Positions 42,214 to 51,489 of a stretch of 64,000 nt of DNA are shown here, piece after piece; the first letter of the stretch is position 1; every line of letters starts with the position of its first letter. The stretch lies in the NCBI RefSeq assembly GCF_027563465.1, contig NZ_JAPFQA010000017.1, forward strand, positions 58,264 through 122,263, read 5' to 3'. The notes beneath the pieces were generated by a model, which had not been told where the DNA came from, searched no databases, and saw only the letters and a list, made by a program, of their open reading frames with translations. Both the position numbers and the translations under genes were made by a program. Source of the stretch: Mesorhizobium qingshengii. GTDB lineage: Bacteria > Pseudomonadota > Alphaproteobacteria > Rhizobiales > Rhizobiaceae.

Positions 42214-43461
42214 TCAGCTCCAGGCGTGCAGGGGCGGGTTCTCGCCGTTGAGGAAATACTTGCCCAGGATCGAATATTTCCAGCGCACCGGATCGTGCAG
42301 CGTGTGGGTGCGGGCGTTGCGCCAATGCCGGTCGAGATTGTGCTCGGCCAGCGTCGAGCGGGTTCCCGCCAGTTCGAAGAGCTTGTTGGTGGCGGCGATG
42401 GCGATTTCGGTCGACAGGATCTTCGCTTCGGCGGTGACGATCTGCGCGTGCGCCACCGTCTCGGTAGTCGGCTCGATCACTGCCCGGTCGATTGCAAGGC
42501 CAGCCTTTTCGAGCAGCGCCTGCGCCGCGTGCAGCCGCAGCGTCAGGTCGCCGATGGCCTGGATGGTGTAGGGATCGTCCCAGGCATTGTCGACGCCGCT
42601 GTCGATCCAGGCGCGGCTCCTGGTCCTGACGAAACTGACCGTCTCGTCGATCGCCGCCTGGGCGATGCCGGTGTCCACCGCCACCTGGATGATCTGGAAG
42701 ATGGCGCCGTCAGCGGTCGGCTTGTCGTAGCCCTTGTAGCCGGGCACCAGGTGCGTCTTCGGCACCTTGACGTTGTCGATGATGACGGTGCCGGACAGCG
42801 TCGTGCGCTGGCCGAAGCTCGACCAATCGTCGATGACCGTCAGGCCGGGGGCGCCACGATCGGCGATCGCATACCAGGCGCGGCCCTCGTCATCGAGCGC
42901 CACGATCGGCACCAGATGGGCGAGCAGGGCACCGGACGAATAGAATTTGCGGCCGTTGACGACCACATGATCGCCGGCATCGGTGAAGCGGGTCTCGAAA
43001 TCGGCGGCGCGCTTGGAGCCGAACTCGGAAAAGGCGTTGCCGAACCGCGTGCCTTTCAGCACTTCGGCGAACAGCAGCTTCTGCTGATCCTTGTCGGACA
43101 CGGTGCGGATGGCGGCGACGACGCCAAGATGGTTCTGCGCAACCTGGCCGATCGAGGAATCCGCCGCCGAGATGATCTCGATCACCTTGGCCAGCGTCGC
43201 GTAGGACAGTTCGGGGCCACCGAATGCCTTGGGCACGTTGATCGACCACAGGCCGCTCTGCGAAAACGCGTCCAGTTCGGCAACCGGCCAGATCCGCTCG
43301 CGGTCGCGTTTGGAAGAGTCCTTGACGAATTCGGCGGCGAGCCGGTGGGCGACCGCAATCGCCTCGGCGTCATCCTTGATGATGTGGGCCGGTGCGGTTG
43401 GCCGCGCGACTGGCGGTACGGCGGCGGAAGCCTGGTCTGTCTTGACGGTCGAGACTGTCAT
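42214..43461 (-). CDS. sfnB: SfnB-family sulfur acquisition oxidoreductase
   Basis: A 415-residue acyl-CoA-dehydrogenase-fold flavoprotein of the SfnB/DszC-like group, linked to growth on dimethyl sulfone and other organosulfur compounds. Family phrases include the N-terminal AHRLAAEF, FGGPELSYATLAKVIEIISAADSS, GNAFSEFGSK and FYSSGALLAHLV, and a C-terminal helical bundle ending HTLHDPVRWKYSILGKYFLNG. It likely uses the reduced flavin made by the adjacent reductase. It lies 23 bases after the ATPase gene. Confidence 0.88.
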   Translation of the reverse strand: MTVSTVKTDQASAAVPPVARPTAPAHIIKDDAEAIAVAHRLAAEFVKDSSKRDRERIWPVAELDAFSQSGLWSINVPKAFGGPELSYATLAKVIEIISAADSSIGQVAQNHLGVVAAIRTVSDKDQQKLLFAEVLKGTRFGNAFSEFGSKRAADFETRFTDAGDHVVVNGRKFYSSGALLAHLVPIVALDDEGRAWYAIADRGAPGLTVIDDWSSFGQRTTLSGTVIIDNVKVPKTHLVPGYKGYDKPTADGAIFQIIQVAVDTGIAQAAIDETVSFVRTRSRAWIDSGVDNAWDDPYTIQAIGDLTLRLHAAQALLEKAGLAIDRAVIEPTTETVAHAQIVTAEAKILSTEIAIAATNKLFELAGTRSTLAEHNLDRHWRNARTHTLHDPVRWKYSILGKYFLNGENPPLHAWS

Positions 43462-43484
43462 ATCACTGCTCCTTCGGATTTGTT

Positions 43485-44276
43485 TCAGGCTACGGCATGG
43501 AGATGAGCGGGCTTGACGGCAGGCGATGCCTGTTGCCCGAGATAGAAGGCCCGGACATCCTCGCGCTGGCGAAGGTCGGCGGCGGCGCCAGAGAGGACGG
43601 AGACGCCGTTTTCGAGCACCGTGGCGTGGTCGGCATATCCGAGGGCCACAGCCGAGTTCTGCTCCGCGACCAGGATCGACAGGCCGGTCTCGCGGTTGAG
43701 TTTTCTGAGCGTCCGGAAGATGTCTTGGACGATGAGCGGGGCGAGCCCCATCGACGGTTCGTCGAGGACCAGCAGACGCGGCCGAGACATCAGCGCGCGG
43801 CCAATCGCGGTCATCTGCTGTTCGCCGCCGGAGGTAAGCCCGGACAATGTCCGGCGCTTCTCCTTGAGGCGAGGGAAATAGCCGTAGATCCGCTCGAGAT
43901 CCTGGTTGATCTCGGCACGGCTGCCGCTGCGGCCGATGCCGCCGGCGACCAGGTTTTCCTCGACAGTAAGGCTCTTGAAGCAGTGGCGGCCTTCCAGCAC
44001 CGGAACCAGGCCGGCGCGCACGAGGTCGCCGGGCTTGCGGCGGGTGACATCCGCGCCTTCATAGCGGATGGTGCCGGCATTGACCTGGCCGCGCTCGGCC
44101 GGCAACAGGTTGGAGACGGCCTTAAGCGTGGTGGTCTTGCCGGCGCCGTTGGCACCGAGCAGCGCCAGGATTTCGCCGCGCCTGATCTCGAAACTGACGC
44201 CGTGCAACGCCGTGATGGCGTGGTTGTATGTGGCATGGATCGCGTCCACCGCAAGGATGACGTCATCGTTCGGCAT
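43485..44276 (-). CDS. ABC transporter ATPase, LivF type
   Basis: A 263-residue ATPase of branched-chain amino acid/amide-type importers. It has Walker A GANGAGKTTT (41-50), a variant signature TSGGEQQM, Walker B LLVLDEPSMGLAPL and the LivF-type H-loop region ILVAEQNSAVALG. ATG 44276 has GGAAGAAGAG before it. The gene sits inside an organosulfur operon between the binding protein and SfnB genes, so the imported solute is probably an organosulfur compound rather than leucine. That is inferred from context only. Confidence 0.9.
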   Translation of the reverse strand: MPNDDVILAVDAIHATYNHAITALHGVSFEIRRGEILALLGANGAGKTTTLKAVSNLLPAERGQVNAGTIRYEGADVTRRKPGDLVRAGLVPVLEGRHCFKSLTVEENLVAGGIGRSGSRAEINQDLERIYGYFPRLKEKRRTLSGLTSGGEQQMTAIGRALMSRPRLLVLDEPSMGLAPLIVQDIFRTLRKLNRETGLSILVAEQNSAVALGYADHATVLENGVSVLSGAAADLRQREDVRAFYLGQQASPAVKPAHLHAVA

Positions 44277-44356
44277 GGGCTCTTCTTCCGCGGTTCGAGG
44301 AACCGTAAAGGGCCGGGCGCGACGGAGAGCTCTCCGTGGCGCCCGGCATTGGCTGA

Positions 44357-45694
44357 TCAGTTGGTGGTCACGGCGTTGGCATCGTCGGCGGTGCGCAGCT
44401 TGATGCCCTTCTCGGCGGCGTAGGCCTCGGCGGACTTCTCGATGATCGGCCGCAACAGCGCCCAGTCGGGTGCGATCCAGTCGGAGACGACGTTCCACTT
44501 CTTGCCGTCCCACTGCTGGAAGGTCACGTAGCCTTCACCCTCGTGATTGTCCCAGCTGACATTGATCGAGTGGAACAGGTCCTTGGCGCCGAGCGCCTCG
44601 ACCTTGGCCGGATCGAGCTTGAGGTGTTCGAAGCCCCAGCGGACCTCGTCGCCGGTCAGCGTGCGATGGCCGAACTTTTCCTGCGCGACGCGGATCGCCT
44701 CGACATTGAGGATGCCGTTGACGATGCCGAGATTGTGGTAGACCGAGCCAATGCGCGACTTGTCTTCCAGATTGCCCTTGCCGGCGCCGTAGACCGTCTT
44801 CACGATCTCCTGCACCACCGGGTAGCTGTTGCCGGAAGCCTGGGTGGTGATGGCGGTGTAGCCCTTGGCGGCGTCGCCGGCCGGGATCACATCCTCTTCC
44901 GAATTCGACCAGACATTGCCGACGATATGATCGACGGGATAACCGACCTTGACCGCGGTCTTCAGTGCCACCGGGTTCATCACGCCCCAGCCGCGCAGGA
45001 CGACGAAGTCCGGCTTGGCGCGGCGGATGGTCAGCCATTGCGACTGCTGCTCGTTGCCGGGATGCGGCACTTCGATCTGCTGCACGGTGAAGCCGTATTT
45101 CTGCGCCAGCAGCTCATAGATCGGGATGGTCTCCTTGCCGTAGGGAGAGCCGTGATAGAGCACGACGATTTTCTTGCCTTTCAGCTTGTCGATGCCGCCT
45201 TCCTTGGAGGCGATGTAGTTCACGATTCCGGACGTCTCGCTGTAGGGGTTGAGCAGCAGCGGGAAGACGTAGGGGAAGACGCGTCCGTCGGTGGAATCGG
45301 TGCGGCCATGGTTGACCGTTATCAGCGGCACCTTGTCGGCGGTGATGCGGTCGATCATGGCATAGGCGATGCCGACCGAGAGCGGGTTCCAGGCGGCGGC
45401 ACCGGCATGGCTCTTCTGCCGCTCGTAGCATTCGACGCCGCGCTCGACCTCGTACTGGGTCTCGCATTCGTCCCAGGTCAGCTTGACACCGTTGACGCCG
45501 CCGTCGCGGATGTTGATGAGGTTGAGATAGTCGATGAAGCCGCCGAAGAAACCGGTGCCGCCGGCCGCGTAGGGCCCGACGCGATAGCTTTGCAGCGGGA
45601 AATACTGTTCATCGGCGTGGGCGGCGGGCAAGGCCACCGACACGATCATCGCCGCGGACAGCGCCGCCGCCTTGACTGTGCTCAGGAAGGTCAT
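44357..45694 (-). CDS. Periplasmic substrate-binding protein, Leu/Ile/Val-like
   Basis: A 445-residue exported binding protein. A signal peptide (KAAALSAAMIVSVALPAAHA|DEQYF) precedes a two-lobed periplasmic-binding domain (YRVGPYAAGGTGFFGGFIDYLNLIN, LIVVNHGR-like VPLITVNHGRTDS, KIVVLYHGSPYGKETIP). Two cysteines (C56 and C67-68 region: DECETQ, VECYER) may form a disulfide. Ligand specificity cannot be read; the family includes amide, urea and short-acid binders, and the operon points to a sulfone or sulfonate. Confidence 0.88.
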   Translation of the reverse strand: MTFLSTVKAAALSAAMIVSVALPAAHADEQYFPLQSYRVGPYAAGGTGFFGGFIDYLNLINIRDGGVNGVKLTWDECETQYEVERGVECYERQKSHAGAAAWNPLSVGIAYAMIDRITADKVPLITVNHGRTDSTDGRVFPYVFPLLLNPYSETSGIVNYIASKEGGIDKLKGKKIVVLYHGSPYGKETIPIYELLAQKYGFTVQQIEVPHPGNEQQSQWLTIRRAKPDFVVLRGWGVMNPVALKTAVKVGYPVDHIVGNVWSNSEEDVIPAGDAAKGYTAITTQASGNSYPVVQEIVKTVYGAGKGNLEDKSRIGSVYHNLGIVNGILNVEAIRVAQEKFGHRTLTGDEVRWGFEHLKLDPAKVEALGAKDLFHSINVSWDNHEGEGYVTFQQWDGKKWNVVSDWIAPDWALLRPIIEKSAEAYAAEKGIKLRTADDANAVTTN

Positions 45695-45761
45695 TGTCGA
45701 GGTACTCCCGGTAAGGGCCGTCTTGGGTTCGGCCTCTGGTTCATTTTCGAATGCATGGAGC

Positions 45762-46802
45762 TCATGTCGACTGCCAGGCGAACAGGAGCCGTCTTCGGAC
45801 CCTGTCCCACAGGGCCACCAGCCCGTCGGGTTCCAGGATCAGAAACAGGATGATGAGCGCGCCCAGCACGATGCGCTGGCTCATGTCGAGGACGCCCGAG
45901 TCGAAGAGATCGCCGAGCAGAAAGCCGCCGAGGCGAGACAGGGCGAGCGGAAAGACGACGATGAGGGCGGCGCCGAAAAAGGCGCCGCGCATCGAGGCAA
46001 GGCCGCCGATGATGATGATGAACAGGATCTGGAATGACCGATCGAGATCGAAGCCAGCCGGTTCGACGGTCCGGAGATAGGCGAAGGCCCAGATGACGCC
46101 GGCGACGCCGATGATGAAGGACGAGATGGCAAAGGCCAGCAGTTTGGTCTTCAGCACTGGTATGCCGATGATACGGGCGGCGGTTTCATTGTCACGGATG
46201 GCGATAAAGTTGCGCCCGGTCTGCGACGAAACCAGCCGGTGGGCGAGGAAGGTCAGGATGGCGACGATGGTCAAAGCAAAGAGATAGCGGCCGATTGCGC
46301 CATCGAGCGCGAAGCCGGCTATCGAAAGCCTCGGCGCATCGATGACGCCGGAAGCGGAGTCATTGGAGAACCAGCTGAACTTGGTGAGTGCCCACTGCAC
46401 GAAGAACTGCGCAGCCAGCGTGGACACCGCCAGGTAGAAACCCCGTAGCCGCAGGCTCGGCAGGCCGAAGACGATGCCGATCGCGGCCGCGGCGAGACCG
46501 GCCAGGACAATGCTGCCGATAAGCGGCAGTCCCTCGACCCGCAGGTTGAAATTATAGGCGGCGAAGGCGCCCGCCGCCATGAACGCGGCACTGCCCAGCG
46601 AGACCTGGCCGGCATAACCGGTGAGGATGTTGAGCCCGACACCAGCGAGGCTGAGTGCCAGGAACGGCAGCAGGATAGCCTCGAACAGGTAGCTCGAGCC
46701 GATCAGCGGCACGACCCCGTAGGCGAAGGCGAGCAAGAGCACAGGCGCGATCCATTTCGGCAGCGCCGGCGCGGACGGGAAATCGCTTGATATCGCGGTC
46801 AT
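45762..46802 (-). CDS. ABC transporter permease, LivM type
   Basis: A 346-residue inner-membrane permease with about nine hydrophobic segments, starting at WIAPVLLLAFAYGVVPLI. Characteristic LivM stretches are LNILTGYAGQVSLGSAAFMAAGAF and RLRGFYLAVSTLAAQFF, followed by IRDNETAARIIGI (the EAA-like coupling loop). It pairs with the LivH-type permease encoded just upstream, 3 bases away, to form the translocation pore. Confidence 0.9.
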   Translation of the reverse strand: MTAISSDFPSAPALPKWIAPVLLLAFAYGVVPLIGSSYLFEAILLPFLALSLAGVGLNILTGYAGQVSLGSAAFMAAGAFAAYNFNLRVEGLPLIGSIVLAGLAAAAIGIVFGLPSLRLRGFYLAVSTLAAQFFVQWALTKFSWFSNDSASGVIDAPRLSIAGFALDGAIGRYLFALTIVAILTFLAHRLVSSQTGRNFIAIRDNETAARIIGIPVLKTKLLAFAISSFIIGVAGVIWAFAYLRTVEPAGFDLDRSFQILFIIIIGGLASMRGAFFGAALIVVFPLALSRLGGFLLGDLFDSGVLDMSQRIVLGALIILFLILEPDGLVALWDRVRRRLLFAWQST

Positions 46803-46805
46803 GGC

Positions 46806-47705
46806 TCAGATCCTTTCCACGAGCTTCTGGCCGAAGAGGCCGGACGGACGGATCAGCAGGAAGACGAGCGCGACGACATAGGCGAACCAGCTCTCGATAC
46901 CGCCACCGAAATAGTCGCCGATGTAGACCTCGGCGAGCTTCTCGCTGGCGCCGATCAAGAGCCCGCCGACGATCGCGCCGAGGATGGAATCGAAGCCGCC
47001 GAGCACCAGCACCGGCAACGCCTTGAGCACCACCAGGGACAGCGAGAACTGCACCCCGAGGCGAGCGCCCCAGAGCAGCCCCGCCACCAGAGCGACGAGA
47101 CCGGCCGCCGCCCACACGGTCGCCCAGATCAGCGGCAGCCTGAGGCCGACCGCAAGGGCGGCGAACTGGTCGTCGGCGACGGCGCGGAAGGAGAGGCCGA
47201 TGCGGGTGTAGCGGAAGAACAGCGACAGCAGGAGAACCATGGCGGCTGCGACCACAGCCGCGAAGATGTCGAACTGGCTGATCAGCACGCCGCCGATTTC
47301 CAGCGGCACGTCCTCGATGCCGAGGTCGAGACCGTGGACCTGCGTGCCCCAGATCAGCTGGGCGGCGCCCTCGATGATGTAGGAGAGGCCGAGCGTCGCC
47401 ATGAACAGGGTGATCGGCGGCTTGTTGGTGAGCGGCCTGAGCACCGTGCGCTCGATGGCGACGCCCATCGCCACCATGATGGCGAAGGTGACCACCAGCG
47501 CCAGCGCGAACGGAACCCCGCGCTCGACAAGGCTGACGAAGGTGAGTGCGGCGAACAAAAGCATCGCGCCCTGCGCGAAATTGAGCACGCCCGAGGTCTT
47601 GTAAATCAGCACGAACCCAATCGCGACCAGCGAATACATGACGCCCGAAAGCAGGCCACCTGTCAGCACTTCGAGGAAGAACTGGTAGTCGAAGTCGGCG
47701 ATCAT
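46806..47705 (-). CDS. ABC transporter permease, LivH type
   Basis: A 299-residue permease with about eight hydrophobic segments. Family features are GLLSGVMYSLVAIGFVLIYKTSGVLNFAQG near the N-terminus (residues 17-46), the coupling segment around RTVLRPL, GLSFRAVADDQFAALAVG, and GGFDSILGAIVGGLLIG near the end. It overlaps the LivG-type gene by 4 bases (ATGA) and forms the importer with the LivM-, LivF- and LivG-type subunits and the binding protein. Confidence 0.9.
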   Translation of the reverse strand: MIADFDYQFFLEVLTGGLLSGVMYSLVAIGFVLIYKTSGVLNFAQGAMLLFAALTFVSLVERGVPFALALVVTFAIMVAMGVAIERTVLRPLTNKPPITLFMATLGLSYIIEGAAQLIWGTQVHGLDLGIEDVPLEIGGVLISQFDIFAAVVAAAMVLLLSLFFRYTRIGLSFRAVADDQFAALAVGLRLPLIWATVWAAAGLVALVAGLLWGARLGVQFSLSLVVLKALPVLVLGGFDSILGAIVGGLLIGASEKLAEVYIGDYFGGGIESWFAYVVALVFLLIRPSGLFGQKLVERI

Positions 47706-48646
47706 ATGCCTGCCCCGTCTTCGTTGTCGGAGGCGACTCCGAGATAGGCATCGATGACGCGCTGATCGTTCCTGACTTCGTCGGGCGTGGCGTCGGCGAT
47801 CTTGCGGCCGTAGTCGAGAACGGCAATGCGGTCGGACAGACCCATGACAACGCCGACATCATGCTCGATCAGCACGACGGTGGTGGCGAAGCGGTCGCGC
47901 GCCGCGCGGACGAAGACCGCCATCTCGCTCTTTTCGCTTGCGGTCATGCCGGCCATCGGCTCGTCCAGCAAAAGCAGCCGCGGCTGCGCAACCAGCGCGC
48001 GGGCAAGCTCAACCCGCTTCTGCAGCCCGTAGGGCAGCGTGCCGGCAAGGCGATCGCGGACCGCGGTCAGGTCGAGGAATTCGAGGACCTGGTCGGCGCG
48101 GCTCAGAGAGTCGCGCTGCTCGCCGCGCGACCGGCCGATGCCAAGCACCTGGCCGGCAAAGTTGGAGCGGACCTTGTAAGCGAGGCCGGACGCGACATTG
48201 TCGAGGACGCTGAGGCCCTTGAACAGAGCAAGGTTCTGGAAGGTCCTGGCGACGCCGAGATGCGCCAGCCGCTGCGTCGGCACCTGGGCATAACTGACGC
48301 CATCGAGCAGGACATGGCCCCGGTCCGGACGGTAGACGCCGCTGATGACATTGATCAGCGAGCTCTTGCCGGCGCCATTCGGGCCGATGATCGCACGGAT
48401 CTCGCCGGGGCGAACCGACAGGTCCACGTCGGCCAGCGCGACGACACCGCCAAACGACAGGCCGATGCCCTGAAGCGAAAGCAGCGGAGAGGCGACAGCG
48501 GCAACAGATCCTGTCGGCTCGACGCGGCCTTCGGACTGCTGCTCCGACCACAGGCTCGACGGCAGGCCGCGCGCAAAGACTTCGGGCGCATAGGCGGAAG
48601 CCTCGATCACTCCGAGCGTATAACTGGGCAACGGCATTCCAATCAT
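47702..48646 (-). CDS. ABC transporter ATPase, LivG type
   Basis: A 314-residue ATPase. Walker A is GPNGAGKS (88-95), signature PYGLQKRVELARAL, Walker B LLLLDEPMAGM and H-loop LIEHDVGVVMGL. About 55 residues precede the first family strand (LLSLQGIGLSFGGVVALADV), longer than usual for LivG; whether the true start is 48646, 48637 or further in is uncertain. GAGG just upstream slightly favours 48637. Second of the two ATPases of the same importer. Confidence 0.85.
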   Translation of the reverse strand: MIGMPLPSYTLGVIEASAYAPEVFARGLPSSLWSEQQSEGRVEPTGSVAAVASPLLSLQGIGLSFGGVVALADVDLSVRPGEIRAIIGPNGAGKSSLINVISGVYRPDRGHVLLDGVSYAQVPTQRLAHLGVARTFQNLALFKGLSVLDNVASGLAYKVRSNFAGQVLGIGRSRGEQRDSLSRADQVLEFLDLTAVRDRLAGTLPYGLQKRVELARALVAQPRLLLLDEPMAGMTASEKSEMAVFVRAARDRFATTVVLIEHDVGVVMGLSDRIAVLDYGRKIADATPDEVRNDQRVIDAYLGVASDNEDGAGI

Positions 48647-48758
48647 CCTCGATTGCTTCCGCAGGCGCGCAAACCCCCATTGCCGCCCGATGGATCGGGC
48701 GTGCCAGGGACCTTCATTCGTGTGCTGGCCGGAGCCTGTCCGGCCAGCCTGCGGGTGA

Positions 48759-49862
48759 CTACTCTGCCGCCAGCGACGCCGCCGCCTCGGCGGCTTCCAG
48801 TTCGCGAACGAGCGGGACGACATGCTTGCCGAAATACTCGACCTCTTCCTGGAAATGCAGGAAGCCGAGCAGGATGAGATCGGCGCCGGCGCGCTTCAGA
48901 TCGACGATGCGCTCGGCGACTTGCCGGGGCGTGCCGATCAGGTTCGAGCGGAAGCCGTCATTGTACTGGACCAGATCGTCGAAGGACGATTTCGCCCAGT
49001 TGCCCTCGCCTTCCGGCGAAGCCTTGCCGGCATTCTTGACCTCGTGGCCAAAGGCGTTGACCGCCTCGGGATTGGCCTTGGCGATGATCTCGGCAAGCAC
49101 CGCCTTTGCCTCGTCCTCGGTCTCGCGGACGATGGCGAAGGCATTGACGCCGACCTTGACGGAATGGTTGCTGGCCTTCGCCTTGGCCTGGATGTCGTCC
49201 ACCTGTCTGGCGATCTCGGCCGGCGTATTGCCATTGGTGAAGTACCAGTCCGAGACCCGCGATGCCATGTCACGCGCGGCGCGTGACGAACCGCCCTGGA
49301 AGATTTCGGGCAAAGGCTGCGGCGGTTTCGGCTTCAGCGAATAGTCGTTGAAGCGGTAGAAATCGCCACGGAAGGTGAAGCTGTCCTGCGTCCATATTCC
49401 GCGCAGCGCACGGATGAATTCCTCCGAGCGGCGGTAGCGCTCGTCATGGTCGAGCCAGTGTTCGCCGATGGCGTGGAATTCGCCACGGAACCAACCGGAA
49501 ACGATATTGACCGCGACACGGCCGTTGGTCAGGTAGCTGATGGTGGCGATCTGCTTTGCCGCCAGCGCCGGGTTCCACGGTCCGGGCAGGATCGCCGCGA
49601 TGACCTTGAGCGTGGTGGTCGCGGCCAGCAGATCATGGCTGAATGCCACCGATTCATGCTGTTCGTCGGCGCCGTAACCGGCGGTGAAGCGGATCTGGCT
49701 GAGCGCATAATCGAAGCCGGCCTTCTCGGCGATCTGCGCCAGCTTTCGGTTGTACTGAGCCGAATGGTTGGTGCGCTGCTCGATGTTGGAGATCACCAGG
49801 CCGCCCGAAACGTTCGGCACCCAGTAGGCGAATTTGATCGTGTCGGTTCCTGCGTGCGCCAT
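48759..49862 (-). CDS. sfnG: Dimethylsulfone monooxygenase SfnG-like
   Basis: A 367-residue FMNH2-dependent luciferase-fold monooxygenase. It should convert dimethyl sulfone to methanesulfinate and formaldehyde with O2. Matching family phrases: FAYWVPNVSGGLVISNIEQRT near the N-terminus (KFAYWVPNVSGGLVIS), GPWNPALAAKQIATI, GRVAVNIVSGWFRGEFHAIGE and FRGDFYRFNDYSLKPKP, then FQGGSSRAARDMA. ATG 49862 has GGGAG nearby. It lies 167 bases after the FAD protein gene, with an AT-rich, promoter-like stretch between. Confidence 0.88.
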   Translation of the reverse strand: MAHAGTDTIKFAYWVPNVSGGLVISNIEQRTNHSAQYNRKLAQIAEKAGFDYALSQIRFTAGYGADEQHESVAFSHDLLAATTTLKVIAAILPGPWNPALAAKQIATISYLTNGRVAVNIVSGWFRGEFHAIGEHWLDHDERYRRSEEFIRALRGIWTQDSFTFRGDFYRFNDYSLKPKPPQPLPEIFQGGSSRAARDMASRVSDWYFTNGNTPAEIARQVDDIQAKAKASNHSVKVGVNAFAIVRETEDEAKAVLAEIIAKANPEAVNAFGHEVKNAGKASPEGEGNWAKSSFDDLVQYNDGFRSNLIGTPRQVAERIVDLKRAGADLILLGFLHFQEEVEYFGKHVVPLVRELEAAEAAASLAAE

Positions 49863-49933
49863 GAACTTTCTCCCATTCAGGCCGTCTCGTTGGTCGATCC
49901 GACCGTGGCCGGATTTCGCCAATATTTATTATG

Positions 49934-49944
49934 TTTATAGAATA
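49934..49944. promoter_or_regulatory. Shared 11-bp motif TTTATAGAATA upstream of sfnG
   Basis: The gap before sfnG contains TTTATAGAATA (TATTCTATAAA on the other strand) in an AT-rich tract. The same 11 bases in the other orientation occur upstream of ssuD at 52783-52793. A common binding site for a sulfur-starvation regulator is possible; AT-rich chance similarity is the alternative. Confidence 0.35.
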
Positions 49945-50028
49945 TATATACAAAGAAGGATTTTCCGTTTTTGGGGCCTTTGCAGGACGGAAATACCAAT
50001 TTTGACGAGCCGTGCCGGCTCGCGGTTT

Positions 50029-51489
50029 TCAGCTCTCGACCGGTGCGCGCGCCGCCTTGGCGCCGACGGCTTCGGGTGACGGCGGCGTGTCGAGCAGCTT
50101 TGCAACTTCGGCTGCAACCGCCTGGGCATGGCGGGCGACCTCCGGCAGGCCCATGAGTTCGCCGAAAGTCCCTCGCGCCAGCGGGCCGGCGACAAAGAGT
50201 GTGGCGGCCGCCCTGCCATCCCTGCGAACGGCGCGGCTGTCGAGGCCTGTCTCGATGCCCAGACCGTACTGGTCGGCTCTGATCAGCCCGGCTTCGGCCA
50301 GTGAGCTCAATGCCGGATTGAGCTGAAGCGCCTGGCCATGAGCCGGACCCGTGGTGTTGATGACGGCATCGAAGCGTGCCGTCTCGATCCGCGTCTGCCC
50401 GCGCTGCTGAAAGCTCACCGCCAGGCTGTCGTCCTCATGGTTCGATGCGACAAGCCTGGCCGCGATGTTGTCGAATGTGCCGGTGGCGGCCCGGCGATCG
50501 AGCACGGCCGCGACCTGCGGTGCGATCCTGAAGCGATGCACGTCCCAGAACACGCGCAGCCGGCGGACCAGCCTTGCCCGCTCCCGCGGAGCAAGCGCGG
50601 CCCACAGCACCGGTCCCTGCAGGCGCAGCTGGTCGAACACGGACTGCCAGTTGACATTGGCGGCACGCGCCGCCGCCAGCGTCGCGCGGATATTCTCAAG
50701 CAGGCCAAGGGCGGTTGCGGCCGGCGCCGAGGCAAAGTCGCCAAAAGGCTCGCCCCTCACGTCCGGGTGGCCGCGCGAGCGAAGGCCGCGACGAGACAGC
50801 GCCAGGATGCGGCCGCGATGGCCGCGGCGATCAAGTTCGGCGACCATGTCGGCCGAGGTCAGCCCGGAACCGACGATCAGCACCGAAGCATCCGGCCCGA
50901 TCGCGGCAAGCGCGCCCGAAGCATACGGGTCGGCGATGAAGCCCGGCGCTTCCGCCAGCGAGGTCAGCGCGGCTGGAATTTCGGGCAGTGGATGCGTCGC
51001 CGCCAGGATGACCGCGTCGGCGGCAACCGGCCCAGCGGAGGTGTGCACGGTCCACCCCACGCCTTTGGGGTCATGCATCACGCGCGTGGCGCGGCCTTCG
51101 ACGTGACGGATCACGCCCGAGTCGAGATAGGGCACCAGGTGCTCGGCGACGTAGCGGCCGAACACGCGCCGCCGCGGATAGGCGTCGCCACTCTTCCAGA
51201 TGGCGTCGGCGTCGCGCTCGAGTTCCCCACTGCCAGCCAACCAGCGCGCAAAGTGCTGCGGATCATCGGGAGCCATGCTCATCCTGATCGCCGGAACATT
51301 GACCCGGTGCGCCGGCTCCTCGGTGGAATAGGCAAGCCCGCCGCCAAGCACCGGTCGCGGCTCTATCACGGAAATCGAGAGGTGCGCCGGCCGATGTGTC
51401 CACGCCAGGTGCCAGGCCACCGCCGCGCCGGAAAAGCCGCCGCCGATTATGGCGACGCGCAACCGGCGGGCCGGAGGAAGCGCGTTCAT
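50029..51489 (-). CDS. FAD/NAD(P)-binding protein in organosulfur operon
   Basis: A 486-residue flavoprotein of the FAD-NAD(P)-binding family (NAD_binding_9/HSCO-like). The N-terminal dinucleotide fold is RVAIIGGGFSGAAVAWHLA, followed by VLGGGLAYST and a middle motif VLIVGSGLTSADMVAELDRRGHRG, split here as VLIVGSGLTSADM and ELDRRG. Members are often found with sulfonate and sulfate-ester genes, but the reaction is undefined. It overlaps ssuD by 4 bases, so it is translated with it. Confidence 0.8.
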   Translation of the reverse strand: MNALPPARRLRVAIIGGGFSGAAVAWHLAWTHRPAHLSISVIEPRPVLGGGLAYSTEEPAHRVNVPAIRMSMAPDDPQHFARWLAGSGELERDADAIWKSGDAYPRRRVFGRYVAEHLVPYLDSGVIRHVEGRATRVMHDPKGVGWTVHTSAGPVAADAVILAATHPLPEIPAALTSLAEAPGFIADPYASGALAAIGPDASVLIVGSGLTSADMVAELDRRGHRGRILALSRRGLRSRGHPDVRGEPFGDFASAPAATALGLLENIRATLAAARAANVNWQSVFDQLRLQGPVLWAALAPRERARLVRRLRVFWDVHRFRIAPQVAAVLDRRAATGTFDNIAARLVASNHEDDSLAVSFQQRGQTRIETARFDAVINTTGPAHGQALQLNPALSSLAEAGLIRADQYGLGIETGLDSRAVRRDGRAAATLFVAGPLARGTFGELMGLPEVARHAQAVAAEVAKLLDTPPSPEAVGAKAARAPVES